A DNA stretch of 64,000 bases, taken from JBQSUQ01 sp052384575. GTDB lineage: Bacteria > Pseudomonadota > Gammaproteobacteria > Enterobacterales > Pasteurellaceae. A program made the position numbers and the translations under genes. The stretch lies in assembly GCA_052384575.1 (NCBI GenBank), contig JBQSUQ010000004.1. The stretch is one strand, 5' to 3'. Each line of letters begins with the position of its first letter. Within the stretch, counting starts at the first letter, position 1. Below the pieces are notes generated by a model. It was given only the letters and a program-made list of their open reading frames with translations. It was not told where the DNA came from and searched no databases. Shown in pieces: positions 18,022-30,300 of this stretch.

Positions 18022-18045
18022 AATCCTCGTCAAGTGGCGAGGATT
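18022..18045 (+). terminator. Terminator of the glg cluster
   Basis: AATCCTCG and CGAGGATT form an 8-bp stem with an 8-base loop, followed by TTTTGTTTGG. It lies 14 bases after the glgP stop. Confidence 0.8.
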
Positions 18046-18070
18046 TTTGTTTGGTAAAAATAGAGTTTAA

Positions 18071-18099
18071 AAAAGTGCGGTGATTTTCACCGCACTTTT
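18071..18099. terminator. Bidirectional uptake-sequence terminator between glgP and dedA
   Basis: A 13-bp perfect stem (AAAAGTGCGGTGA and its complement) has a 3-base loop and lies between the convergent glgP and dedA-family genes. Both arms contain AAGTGCGGT. Confidence 0.85.
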
Positions 18100-18109
18100 A
18101 TATGGCAAA

Positions 18110-18724
18110 CTATTCTTGTTCGGCTTTTTCTTTTTTGCCTTTATAGACTTTGAAAGCGATAAAAGCAGCAAGTAAGCCTAAGAAAATATATAACCCCGTT
18201 TGTCCTGTTTTAATTTGATGGGCGAGCCATTCGCGATTATTGGCACCATAGAAGCCTAGATAAACCCAAATTGGCACAGATATAATGGCAGCAAAGAAAT
18301 CCAATAGTACAAAGCGAGTATAGCTCACTCGTTGAGTGATACCTGAAACCATATAAATTGGGGCGCGTAAGCCAGGTAAAAAACGAGCAACAAATAAAAC
18401 ACGATTGCCATAGCGTTCAAATTTTTCCCGCACCATCCGCAGACGTTTTACGTTGACAAGTTTGCGAATAGGGCGGAATCTTAAAATTTTGACACCATAA
18501 ATTCGCCCTAGCCAATACATTGTGCTATCGCCAGCCAAAACCCCAATCATGCTGACCACAAGCATGATGTGCACATTGACATTTTCAGGATAAAGTCCTG
18601 CAATAATGCCACCAGAAACAAGCGTAATATCTTCTGGGATTGGCACACCAAATCCGCAAATTAGCAGAACAAATAATACTGCCCAGTAGCCATAATCTGT
18701 AAAAAAGCTAACTAATAAATCCAT
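18110..18724 (-). CDS. DedA-family inner-membrane protein
   Basis: This 204-residue protein has the DedA/SNARE-associated (VTT) signature. An N-terminal hydrophobic stretch leads into GFGVPIPEDITLVSGG, then FVARFLPGLRAPIYMVSG, which carries the conserved Arg and Gly residues. C-terminal helices end in a Lys/Glu-rich tail. DedA proteins are thought to support undecaprenyl-phosphate or phospholipid translocation and proton-motive-force homeostasis. The YohD-like subgroup is the nearest fit I can name. AGGATG precedes the start. It lies 11 nt downstream of the ydjA-type gene and is presumably co-transcribed with it. Confidence 0.85.
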   Translation of the reverse strand: MDLLVSFFTDYGYWAVLFVLLICGFGVPIPEDITLVSGGIIAGLYPENVNVHIMLVVSMIGVLAGDSTMYWLGRIYGVKILRFRPIRKLVNVKRLRMVREKFERYGNRVLFVARFLPGLRAPIYMVSGITQRVSYTRFVLLDFFAAIISVPIWVYLGFYGANNREWLAHQIKTGQTGLYIFLGLLAAFIAFKVYKGKKEKAEQE

Positions 18725-18735
18725 AAAACATCATC

Positions 18736-19287
18736 CTATAAATACGAAACAAAATGAGATAAATCAAAAGGTTTGGCTTCTCGTTCCATTTTTTCTTCTG
18801 CGCTACCAACCATTAACAAGGCAATGATTTTATCATGCTCGGTGCAACCAAAAGCTTGGTGTAATGCCGTTCCTTCGGTCCATTTCCCTGTGATCCAAAC
18901 ATTATCAAACCCCAGACTTTGTGCTGCTAATTGCATAGCATAAACAGCACAACCCGCAGTTAATTGTTGCTCCCAAGCGGGCACTTTTTCTATATGGGGA
19001 TCAATTTTGGCAACAACCCCAATAATCATTGGTTTGCTACATATCCCAGCGATTTTGCCGAATTGTCGTTCATCTAAATTAAACTCAATCGCTGTTTGCG
19101 TTAAGAGGTCAGCTAAAGTTGTTAATCCTTCTTTTTCAATAACAACAAAGTGATAAGGATGTAATCGACCATGATCAGGTGCATGGAGTGCCGCATGAAA
19201 GATTTGCTCTAATTGTGCTTTATTCGGTGCTGGTGGCACTAATTTTTTATTTGAACGGCGAGTGGTAAGTAATGTTAAGGTATCCAT
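18736..19287 (-). CDS. ydjA: NAD(P)H nitroreductase, YdjA family
   Basis: This 183-residue minimal flavin nitroreductase has the same length as E. coli YdjA. It has the family start LLTTRRSNKKL, where two Arg contact FMN phosphate. APDHGRLHPYHFVVI follows, with further FMN contacts near FDNVWITGKW. It should bind FMN as a dimer and reduce nitro or other substrates with NAD(P)H; the physiological substrate is unknown. It is the first gene of a two-gene unit with the dedA-family gene and is divergent from sppA. An uptake sequence lies just upstream at about 19311. Confidence 0.88.
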   Translation of the reverse strand: MDTLTLLTTRRSNKKLVPPAPNKAQLEQIFHAALHAPDHGRLHPYHFVVIEKEGLTTLADLLTQTAIEFNLDERQFGKIAGICSKPMIIGVVAKIDPHIEKVPAWEQQLTAGCAVYAMQLAAQSLGFDNVWITGKWTEGTALHQAFGCTEHDKIIALLMVGSAEEKMEREAKPFDLSHFVSYL

Positions 19288-19379
19288 TATTTTTATAAAT
19301 TCTTTAATAAAGTGCGGTAGATTCTACCACATTTTTACGGTATATTCCTTGCAGTTTTTTACTATTCACTAGGATATAT

Positions 19380-21230
19380 ATGAATTCTCTTTTTCGTTTT
19401 TTTAAATTCATTTGGAAAACACTCAATTTTGTTCGCCGCGTGGTGATGAATCTTGTTTTTTTGCTTTTTGTTCTGTTGGCGATTACGGTATTTAGTCTTA
19501 TTAATTCCAATTCTTCGCAGCAACATTCAGCACAGGTTGATGGCGCATTATGGTTAGCTTTAGATGGCTACCTTGCGGATAATCGTGAACAAGGAATGAC
19601 TTGGCAACAAGCACTAAATGAATTGGAAGATAAGCCTATTCCTCGCAAAATTTCGACTTTTGATGTGGTTTATACCATTGAGGCTGCGAAACAAGATGAA
19701 CGCATTAAAGGCTTGGTGCTAGATTTAAATTATTTTGAAGGCGCAGATTTGCCTGCATTAGAATATATTGGCAATGCGATTAAGGATTTTAAACAACAAA
19801 AGAAACCGGTAATTGCTTTTGCGGATAATTACAATCAAAGCCAATATTTATTGGCAAGTTTTGCGGATGAAATTTACCTTAATCCAGTTGGCGATGTGAA
19901 TATTCATGGTTTGTCAGCACAAAATCTTTATTTTAAATCCTTGTTAGAAAAGCTGGAAATTACACCGCACATTTTCCGTGTAGGGACTTATAAATCTGCG
20001 GTGGAGCCCTTCTTACGAGACAATATGTCGCCTGAAGCCAAAACCAATACGCAACGTTGGTTAGGTGCTATGTGGGAAAATTATCTGGATTTAGTTGCAC
20101 ATAATCGTCAAATAGATAAAAGTAAAGTGTTGCCGGATTCAGCACAATTCTTAGCAGAATTAAAATCGTTAAAAGGTGATAGTACAGCTTATGTGAAACA
20201 ACGTAAGCTTGTGACGCATTTTGCTACTCGAGCAGAAATGCAGCAAAAATTAACCGCACTTTTTGGCAAAACTGAGAGTAATGAAATTAAAAGTATTGAT
20301 TTTGACGATTACTTAGCTTTATTGCCCGATCGTTTTGAAAGCCAAAATGAGCCTAAAATTGCGGTTATTAATGTTGAAGGAGCCATTGTTGATGGCGAGA
20401 ATTCAGAAGAAGATGTGGGCGGTGATAGCGTTTCTCGTTTATTAAATTTGGCTAAACAAGATAAATCGGTAAAAGCGGTTATTTTACGGGTTAATAGTCC
20501 AGGTGGTAGTGCATTTGCTTCGGAAATTATTCGTCAAGAAATTGATAATTTGCAACGTGCTGGTAAACCTGTGGTGACTTCAATGGGGGCAATGGCAGCT
20601 TCAGGCGGTTATTGGATTGCTAGCACAACAGATTATATCATCGCGGATAAGAACACCATTACAGGATCTATCGGTATTTTTGCTATGTTTCCGACTTTTG
20701 AAAATAGTTTGAAGAAAATTGGGGTAACGGAAGATGGTGTGAGCACCTCGCCATTAAGTGAGCAGTCTGCTTTTAGTCCTTTATCAAAAACGGTCAATGA
20801 TATTTATCAAATGGAGATTGAACATGGTTATGATAAGTTCTTGGATGTAGTCAGTCGTGGCAGAAAATTAACGAAACAAGAAGTCGATAAAATTGCTCAG
20901 GGACAAGTTTGGCTTGGTCAAGAAGCATTACAACATAAGCTAGTTGATGAACTAGGCGATTTTGAAAGTGCGGTGAAAAAAGCGCAAGATTTAGCTAATC
21001 AAAAATTAGGTGGCGAACAACAATATGCAGTTGAATGGTTTGTAGAAGAAGAAAAAGGTTTGGCCGCATTGGTGCAATCGTTGCGTAAAGAAATGCGCGT
21101 ATTATTTGGTCAATCTTTTGCTTTACCAAAAGTATTAGAGCAATATGCTTATCCCTTGCATAATTTAAATCGTTTTAATGATCCCAAAGGGCAATATTTG
21201 TATTGTTTAAACTGCGCCAAAGTCAATTAA
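19380..21230 (+). CDS. sppA: Signal peptide peptidase SppA (protease IV)
   Basis: SppA degrades cleaved signal peptides in the inner membrane. This is the long, two-domain form of 616 residues. An N-terminal anchor (about 22-42) precedes the N-terminal half with the general-base lysine K205 in GTYKSAVEPF. The C-terminal half has NSPGGSAFASE and the nucleophile S408 in AMAASGGYW. The split Lys/Ser dyad matches E. coli protease IV (K209/S409). AGGA lies 5 bases before the ATG. It is divergent from ydjA and upstream of the adhesin gene, with 146 nt between. Confidence 0.94.
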   Translation: MNSLFRFFKFIWKTLNFVRRVVMNLVFLLFVLLAITVFSLINSNSSQQHSAQVDGALWLALDGYLADNREQGMTWQQALNELEDKPIPRKISTFDVVYTIEAAKQDERIKGLVLDLNYFEGADLPALEYIGNAIKDFKQQKKPVIAFADNYNQSQYLLASFADEIYLNPVGDVNIHGLSAQNLYFKSLLEKLEITPHIFRVGTYKSAVEPFLRDNMSPEAKTNTQRWLGAMWENYLDLVAHNRQIDKSKVLPDSAQFLAELKSLKGDSTAYVKQRKLVTHFATRAEMQQKLTALFGKTESNEIKSIDFDDYLALLPDRFESQNEPKIAVINVEGAIVDGENSEEDVGGDSVSRLLNLAKQDKSVKAVILRVNSPGGSAFASEIIRQEIDNLQRAGKPVVTSMGAMAASGGYWIASTTDYIIADKNTITGSIGIFAMFPTFENSLKKIGVTEDGVSTSPLSEQSAFSPLSKTVNDIYQMEIEHGYDKFLDVVSRGRKLTKQEVDKIAQGQVWLGQEALQHKLVDELGDFESAVKKAQDLANQKLGGEQQYAVEWFVEEEKGLAALVQSLRKEMRVLFGQSFALPKVLEQYAYPLHNLNRFNDPKGQYLYCLNCAKVN

Positions 21231-21283
21231 AAAACGGTCAATATTGTAATTAAATTAATTGGTTATACCTTTTTATTTTATTG

Positions 21284-21337
21284 TATAATACGGATAATTT
21301 TTAAACATATATTATGCCGATTGAAGTAGTATCGGCA
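21284..21337 (+). promoter_or_regulatory. Candidate -10 element and leader hairpin of the adhesin gene
   Basis: A perfect TATAAT lies at 21284-21289, about 88 bases before the adhesin ATG. The -35 element is unclear (TTGGTT lies 19 bases upstream). TGCCGAT and ATCGGCA at 21315-21337 form a 7-bp leader hairpin with a 9-base loop. No simple-sequence repeat that would suggest phase variation is present. Confidence 0.45.
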
Positions 21338-21376
21338 CAACATAGTAATTAATTCAACCACATTTAAAGGTTTTTT

Positions 21377-24300
21377 ATGAATAAAGTATTTCGAGTCATT
21401 TGGAACAAATCAACACAATCTTGGATGGCTGTATCAGAATTAGCTCGCGGACGGGTAAAGTCTAGCTCGAGTAACACTGTTGATTTAGCAAAAATCACCG
21501 CAGTATTATCATTGGGAACATTAGCTTTAACACCATTGTCTGCAGAGGCCGCTCGTCAGCTTGCTATAGTCGGTGCACAAAATGTTTATATCGAGACAAA
21601 TGCTGGTACTGAGACAGATACTAATAAAAAACAGAATATTTTAATTGGAGAAACAGCGAAGGTAGCACAAACATCAATAGGTTCTAGCCAAAGTAAATAC
21701 AGTAATGCTTATGCAGATAAGAACGTAGTGATTGGTTATGATGCAACTTCAGCAGGTCAACGAAATGTAGTATTGGGTAATAATGCCTCCACATTTGGCG
21801 GTGTTTCCTTTGGTTCATCACGCGATCAAATTTCTATCGGTACAAATGCGATGGCAGCAGGGACATCAAGTATTGCATTAGGTTTGGATACTTTTACGAA
21901 TTCTATTGATGGAATCGCCATTGGTACTTCTGCCAGAGCTAATTCAGAACGATCTATTTCTTTAGGTATAAATACGACTTCTGCGATGGATTCTGTGGCT
22001 ATTGGTTCAAATGCCAAAGCAGAAAGTTTTCAGTATTCTGTTGCAATTGGTGCAGAGTCTAAGGCGGATGTTGCAGCCACTCAAGAAGGCAATATCGTTG
22101 TTAATGGTGTAAATTATGACGGAGCAACAGGAGCTGTTCCATCGTTAGCAACCAGTACTAGAGATAAAAGTTATGTCGTTTCTTTCGGTAACGATACGAT
22201 TAAACGTCAATTAAAAAACGTGGCTCCAGGTAAAATATCTGCCACTTCCACCGATGCGATCAACGGTTCTCAACTTTACAGTATTACTAAAGGTATTCAA
22301 GATAATACTCGCACCTATTTCCACGTCAATTCGACAGATACTAAAAACTTTGATGCAGCAAACAAAAATGCTCAAGCAACGGGTGCGAATGCAATGGCGG
22401 TGGGTCCGAATGCAAGTTCTGCCGGGGCTGGTGGTTTAGCTATCGGGGCGAATGCGAATGTGACCAATTCTGCTGGTATAGCCTTGGGTATTGATTCGAT
22501 TGCCTCTGCGGATGCAGCTACTGCGTTAGGTCAAGGTGCAGCGGCGAAAGGGTTAAACTCTGTTGCTATCGGTCGTAATTCGGTGGTGAATAATCAGTAT
22601 TCTATTGCGATTGGTGAAAATGCAAATGCGAGCACCAACAATTCTATTGCGTTAGGTCATAATTCAGTGACTGCTGCAACGGGTACGAATAATGATTATG
22701 TAAGTAAAAATGATGCTCAGGCTAATGCGAATTTGCCAGCCTTTGCTGGTATTGCGAAAGATACTTCTGGCAGTGTGTCTGTCGGTAAAGCAGGTGAAGA
22801 ACGCCAAATTCATCATGTGGCAGCAGGACGAATTTCTGCTACGTCAACAGATGCCGTAAACGGCAGTCAGCTCTATCAAATCGCTAATAATACGGGCTTT
22901 AATATCAAACAAAATGGCACTGCGAAATCTCGTATCAATAACAATGGCGAAGTAAATTTCACAAATGGCACCTATTCCACCGCAGTTGTGACGGATGGGG
23001 AGAATAGTTCAGCTGTTAAATTTGATGTGGTTACCCAAAACATTGATAGTGATGCAACCACAGGTGTGGCGTCACCGAATGGCAGCACCGCAGGTTTAAC
23101 AACAGCACAAACCGTTTCTGATGCAATCAATAAAGCCGTTGAAAAATCTGGTTGGACAGTTAAAGCGAATAATGATACTGGCGAACGAATCAATAACAAT
23201 GGGGCGGTGAGTTTTAATAGCGGTGACAATATCGTGGTAGAGCGCTCTGTTAATAACATTACGATTAAAACTGTCCAAAATCCAACCTTTACTGATGGTG
23301 CAACGGTTGGCGGAATGCTAAATGCCAATGGGGGTTTGACTGTGGCTGGCTCTAAAACGGTGAGCATGGGCGGAAATAAGATCACCAATGTTCAAGCTGG
23401 GCAGGCTGATACGGATGCAGTCAATGTGTCGCAGTTAAATGCGTTAGGCACTAACAATATCAAATTGGCTGGCAACTCAGGTAATACTGATACGCAGGCA
23501 CTGAACAAATCAGGCGGATTGAGCTTTGGTGTAAAAGGCGATGGTACTTATATCACCAGTAATGCGGCGGGTTCGGATGTTACTTTATCTTTAACTCAAG
23601 CAACGAAAGATAAAATTGATAATGCCGCAAACAAAGATTTATCTAACATCACACCAGCTGGCACAACGGTGATTAAAAATGCGGCGAAAGACGCTGTCAA
23701 TGTAGAAAATGGTACCAATACCGTTGCGTCTAGTCGTGATGTCAATGGCGTTAAAACCTTTAAAGTCGATGTGGATTTATCACCTTATGCGAGAACAGCT
23801 GATTTAGGCAATACGCCAATTACCTATAAAGCCAATGGTGCGGGACAGAAATCTACAAGTCTATCGAATGGGTTAGATTTCAAAAATACTAACGGCTTAA
23901 CCATTGAGGCTAAAGACAATGGCGTTGTGGAATTAGGTTTAGATCAAGCCACTCAAAATGCAATAAATGTGCGTGAAACCGTTAAAGCAGGCACAGGTGT
24001 AACTGTAACGGATACCGAAACTAACGCAAGCGGTGGAAAACAATTTACGGTTTCTGTAAATGATAGCCATATTAAAGACAAAGCTAAAGAAGCTATTGAA
24101 GTGAAAGGCAATGGTTTAGCGAACGTTACTCCGAGTGTTGATGGTGAGAAACAAATTTACACTGTGAGTGTGTCTGAACAGGGCGTAAAAGATTTAGCAA
24201 AAGGGGCAGTCAATGTTACCAGCAATAGCGATATTACGGTTACACCAACAGCGACAAATGACACCAAAACCTTTGATCTTACTCTGCAAAAATCCACCGC

Positions 24301-27300
24301 AGTAACAGCAGGCGATAACAAAGTTGTGACTTCTGATGCGGTAAATACGGCGATCAATAATTCAGGTTGGAATTTAAAAGCGAATGCAGAAACAGATAGC
24401 AAAAAAATTACCAACGGAAATGATGTGATTTTCCAAGAAGGTAAAAACATCAATATCACACGTGAAGAAAATAAAATTGTTGTTAAAACGGTTGATAGTC
24501 CAACGTTCACTAATTTAGAAACCACAGGCACAGCGACACTTAATGGCTTAACAATGAAAGCCAATGCTCCTGTGAATATGGGGAACAATAAAATCACCAA
24601 TGTTGCCGCAGGCGAAGCTGATACTGACGCAGTCAATGTGTCACAGCTCAATGCGCTAGGCAATAACACCCTTAAATTAAACGGTGACAGCACATCTACT
24701 AGCACACAAGCCTTGAATAAAGAAAATGGTTTGGAATTTGGCGTGAAAGGTCAAGCAGGCTATATCGAAACCAGTGCTAAGGGTTCAGATGTATCACTCA
24801 AACTTTCTGACGCCGTTAAAACGAAGTTAGACAATTTAGCGAACAACGCAAACGACACTTACGCTAACCAAAGTTTATCAAATATCAACGCTGCGGGTAT
24901 CCAGAAAATTCAAGATCAAGTGGCAATCGAAAATGGTAGCAATACCATTGCTTCAACTCGCAATAACAATGGCGTAAAAACCTTTAAAGTTGATGTAGAT
25001 CTCACAAAAACCAACCTTGCTTATAAAGCGGATGGCGAAACTACGTCAAAAAACACCGCACTTTCTGATGGGCTAACTTTCAAAAATACCGATGGTTTAA
25101 CTATCACAAGTAAAGATGGCGGTGTTGTTGAGTTGGGATTAAGTGAGAAAACCAAACAAGATATTGCAATTCGTGAAACAGTGGTTTCAGGCAATGGTGT
25201 AACTGTAACGGATACTGAAACTAATTCAACTGGCGGTAAGCAATTCCGCGTTGCGGTGCAAGATGATCATATTAAACGCCAAGCCAAACAAGCGGTGGAA
25301 GTGGTTTCAGGCAATACAGCTGATGTGACTGTGGCACCGACCAGAACGGATCTCAAAGATACTTACACAGTGACGATAAATAAAGCAACGGAAGTGACTG
25401 AAGGCGATACCAAAGCGGTTACGTCCGATGCGGTGCATAAAGCCATCAATGCGTCTGGTTGGAAGCTTAAAGCCAATGACGAAAATGGTGATGGCGAAAA
25501 AATTGCCAACGATGGCGAAGCGATTTTCAACGCAGGCGATAACATTGTAGTGACTCGCCAAGGCAATAAAATCCAAATTGCTACCAACCACAACCCAACC
25601 TTTAATAACGGTGCGACAGTTGGCGGAATGTTAAATGCCAACGGTGGTTTGACTGTTGCAGGCTCGCAAACAGTGAATATGGGTGGAAACCAAGTTCATG
25701 GCGTGGCGAATGGTACAGTAGACACCGATGCAGTGAACTTATCACAATTAAACGCAACCACTAATAACTTAACGACCAAAGGTTTAGACTTTACAGGTAA
25801 TGATGGCAAAACACACCGAAACTTAGGTGAAACGGTAAACATCTCAGGCGAAGGAACGACAAAGGGTCAATATACGGGCAAAAACCTCAAAACGGTTGTG
25901 AGCGAAGGCAAAGTCGAAATTCAATTTGCGGACAACCCAACCTTTAACGATGTGAAAGCCAATGATGTTAATGCGGCAACAGTGACAACCACAGGAGCGA
26001 TTACTGCTGGCGGAATGTTGAACGCTAATGGTGGTTTGACAGTGGCAGCGAATAAAACTGTCGATATGGGCGGAAACCAAGTTCATGGAGTGGCAGAAGG
26101 TACAGCTGATACCGATGCAGTAAATGTGAAACAGTTGACGGATACTGTGGCGAACTCATCTTGGAATTTAACCAATGGTGCGGTCGATGGTGGAGAAGAT
26201 GTCACAGATAAAGCGTTGGCAGTAGAAGAAATCAATCCAAACGATCAGTTGAGACTACAAGCGGGTAAAAATATCAAAGTCAAACGTGAAGCGAATGGTG
26301 TTGTGACCTATGCGACCAAAGATGATGTGACGTTCACCAATGTGAAAACGGATACCTTAACTACGACAGCGGGTGCAACCATTGGTGGTATGTTAACAGC
26401 CAATGGTGGTTTGACCGTTGCAGGCTCGCAAACAGTGAATATGGGTGGAAACCAAGTTCATGGAGTGGCAGCTGGTACAGCAGACACCGACGCAGTGAAT
26501 GTATCGCAGTTGAATAGTTTACGTGACAATACTCGAACCTATTTCCATGTAAATTCGCAGAAACAAGAAAACTTTGCCAACGCAAATGCGATTGCACAAG
26601 CAACAGGCGTGAACGCTTTAGCCGCTGGTCCAAACGCAACGGCAGCCGGTGAGAGTTCAGTGGCATTAGGGGATGATGTTAAAGCGGCTGCGGCGAACAG
26701 TGTTGCAGTCGGTTCTGCCGCCTTGGCTGAGAATGACAAATCGATCGCTATTGGTGACCAAGCGAAAGCGAAACATGACAATTCAGTGGCATTAGGTGCA
26801 GGTTCTGAAACCGCAGCGATCGGTAACGATCAAAACTATGTGATTAAAGCAGATGATGGCACTGATGGTGCAATGCCTGAATTTGCGGGCGTAGCAAAAG
26901 CGACTTCTGGCAGCGTTTCTGTGGGTAAAACAGGAGCAGAACGTCAAATCCATCATGTTGCTGCAGGGCGTATTAGTGCGACATCAACAGATGCAGTCAA
27001 TGGCAGCCAGCTTTACCATATTGCCAATAACACTGGTTTCAATGTGAAAGAAAACAATGCGGATAAATCACGAATCAACAACAATGGTATGGTCAATTTC
27101 GTGAATGGCACCTTCTCAACTGCGGTGGTTTCTGATGGAGAAAATGCTGCGGATGTGAAATTTGATGTTGTGACCCAAGAGATTGATAGCGATGACACCA
27201 CAGGCGTCGCCACACCAAATGGTGCAACATCGGGGTTAACGACCGCAACGACAGTGGCTAACGCAATCAATAAAGCGGTAGAAAAATCAGGTTGGACAGT

Positions 27301-30300
27301 AAAAGCCAATGGGGATGAGGGGCAACGCATTAATAACAATGGCGAAGTGAACTTTGAGCAAGGAAAAAACATCAATATCACACGAGATGGAAGCAAGCTT
27401 GTCGTCAAAACCATTGATGATGTGAACTTTGCAACAGTCACAACATCAGGCAATGTGAATGTCGGTGGACTGTTAAATGCTAATGGTGGCTTGACTGTAG
27501 CGAAGAACCAAACTGTCGATATGGGTGGAAACAAGATCACCAAAGTAGCAGCGGGAACGGAAGATACTGATGCAGTGAATTTATCGCAATTAAACGCAAC
27601 CACTAATAACTTAACGACCAAAGGTTTAGACTTTACAGGTAATGATGGTTTGCCGAAAACTCATCGTGATTTAGGACAGGCATTGGCTATTGAAGGGGAA
27701 GCAGCTACAACGGGTCAATATTCTGGCAAAAATGTCAAAACGGTAGTTTCAGACGGCAAGGTTGCTATCCAAATTGCAGAAAGCCCAACTTTTGTTGATG
27801 TTTCTGCAACTAGCCTTACAACCACAGGAGCGATTACTGCAGGTGGTTTATTGACTGCGAACGGTGGTTTAGCGGTTAAAACTGGTACTTCAGTGAATAT
27901 GGGCAATAACCAAGTTCATGGCGTGGCAGAAGGTACAGCTGATACCGACGCAGTAAATGTGAAACAGTTGACGGATACTGTGGCGAACTCATCTTGGAAT
28001 TTAACCAATGGTGCGGTTGATGGTGGTGAAGATGTCACAGATAAAGCGTTGGCAGTAGAAGAAATCAATCCAAACGATCAGCTGAAATTACAAGCCGGTA
28101 AAAACATCAAAGTCAAACGTGAAGCAAATGGTACAGTGACCTATGCGACCAAAGATGATGTGACCTTTGCAAATGTAACTACTCAGAATTTGAATGTGAC
28201 TGGAGCAAGTACGCTCAACCAATTAACGGTAAACGGTGCAACCTTATTCAATAAAGGCTTTACGGTTGCTTCGAATCAAACCATTGATATGGGCGGTAAT
28301 CGTATTCAAAATGTAGCTAATGGTACAGCAGATAGTGATGCAGTGAACTTATCGCAGTTAAATGCAACGACAAGTGGTTTAACAAACAAAGGGTTAGATT
28401 TTACGGGTAATGATGGTGAAACACATCGTAACTTAGGTGAAACCTTATTGATTACAGGTAAGGCAGCATCAGGAACAAATTACAATAGTAATAATGTGAA
28501 GACGGTAGTAACAGATAAGGGAGTAGAAATCCAGATTGCTGAGAATCCGACGTTCACTAATGTAACAGCGACTAATGTAGATACAACAAACCTTGCAGTG
28601 TCAGGTAATAGTACTTTTGGAGGAGAAGGTAAAACCTTTACTGTAAACAAAGGTACAACCATTAATATGGGCAATAACCAAGTGAAAGGTGTTGCGAAAG
28701 GAACGGAAGATACCGACGCAGTAAATGTGAAACAGTTGACGGATACGGTAGCGAACTCATCTTGGAATTTAACCAATGGTGCGGTTGATGGTGGTGAAGA
28801 TGATACTAAACTGACCGAAGCAGAGAAAATCAATCCAAACGATCAGCTGAAGCTACAAGCGGGTAAAAACATCAAAGTGAAACGTGAAGCAAATGGTACA
28901 GTGACCTATGCGACGAAAGATGATGTGACCTTTGCTAATGTAACTACTCAGAATTTGAATGTGACTGGAGCAAGTACGCTCAACCAATTAACGGTAAACG
29001 GTGCAACCTTATTCAATAAAGGCTTTACGGTTACTTCGAATCAAACTATTGATATGGGCAGTAATCGTATTCAAAATGTAGCTAATGGTATAGCAGATAG
29101 CGATGCGGTGAACTTATCTCAGTTAAACGCAACGACAAGTGGTTTAACAAACAAAGGGTTAGATTTTACGGGTAATGATGGTGAAACACATCGTAACTTA
29201 GGTGAAACCTTATCGATTACAGGTAAGGCAGCATCAGGAAAAAATTACAATAGTAATAATGTGAAAACTGTAGTGACAGATAGAGGCGTTGAGATCCAGA
29301 TTTCAGAAAATCCAACGTTCACTAATGTAACAGCGACTAATGTAGATACAACAAACCTTACTGTATCAGGCAATAGTACTTTTGGTGGAGAAGGTAAAAC
29401 CTTTACTGTAAACAAAGGTACTACGATCAATATGGGGGACAATAAAGTTAGTGGAGTTGCTAATGGTGATATTTCTGCAACGAGTACAGACGCTGTAAAT
29501 GGTAGCCAATTATACGCAGTAAAACAGCTTGTTGGTGGTAACAGTGGTTCTAATACAACTATTGTCAATCCAGATGGTAGCACAACAACGGTTTCTGTTG
29601 CAGAATCAAATGGTTATACCTTAACAACTTATAATGTTGAAAACCAAAAAGAGTATAGAACCAATAATGTTGTTGAAGCTATTGGACGTATGAATGAACA
29701 GGGTATTAAATTCTTCCATACCAACGATGGTGTTGTAGATCCTGCAATTCAAGGGGAAAATACGATCGACTCAAGTGCCTCTGGTAAATTCGCAACCGCA
29801 GTGGGTTATCAGGCGAGAGCTACGGGTGAAAATGCCATTGCCTTAGGTAAAGGTTCAACTGCTAGTGGAACGAATACTATCAGCATTGGTACAGGTAACC
29901 AAGTAACAGGCAATAACTCAGGTGCAATTGGTGATCCAAGCACAGTGTCTGGCGATAATTCCTATTCATTGGGTAATGACAACAAAGTTGCAACCAATAA
30001 TACCTTTGTGGTCGGCAATAATGTGACTCAAACTGTGGATAATTCGGTCTTCTTAGGAGCTAATACGGGTTATGTAGCTGCTGGAGATACGACTAAGGGC
30101 AATATCGCTCACACCTCACAAACTATTGGTGGAACAACATATCAATATGCTGGCGGTAAAGCAGATGAAGTGGTTGGTGTGGTTAGTGTTGGTAATGTAA
30201 ATTCTGACGGTTCAATGCAAACTCGTCGTATTCAAAATGTAGCACCAGGTTTAGTAAGTGCAGAAAGTACGGATGCGATCAACGGCAGTCAACTTTACAG

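Noticed and set aside
22972..29583. Many minus-strand open frames opposite the adhesin gene
   Set aside because: They are by-products of the repetitive, biased codons of the adhesin and repeat with its modules. None has a start context.
21826..30060. Short recurrent motifs in the adhesin that might suggest a CRISPR array
   Set aside because: The units are in frame, vary in length and encode neck and head repeats. There is no constant spacer-repeat pattern.
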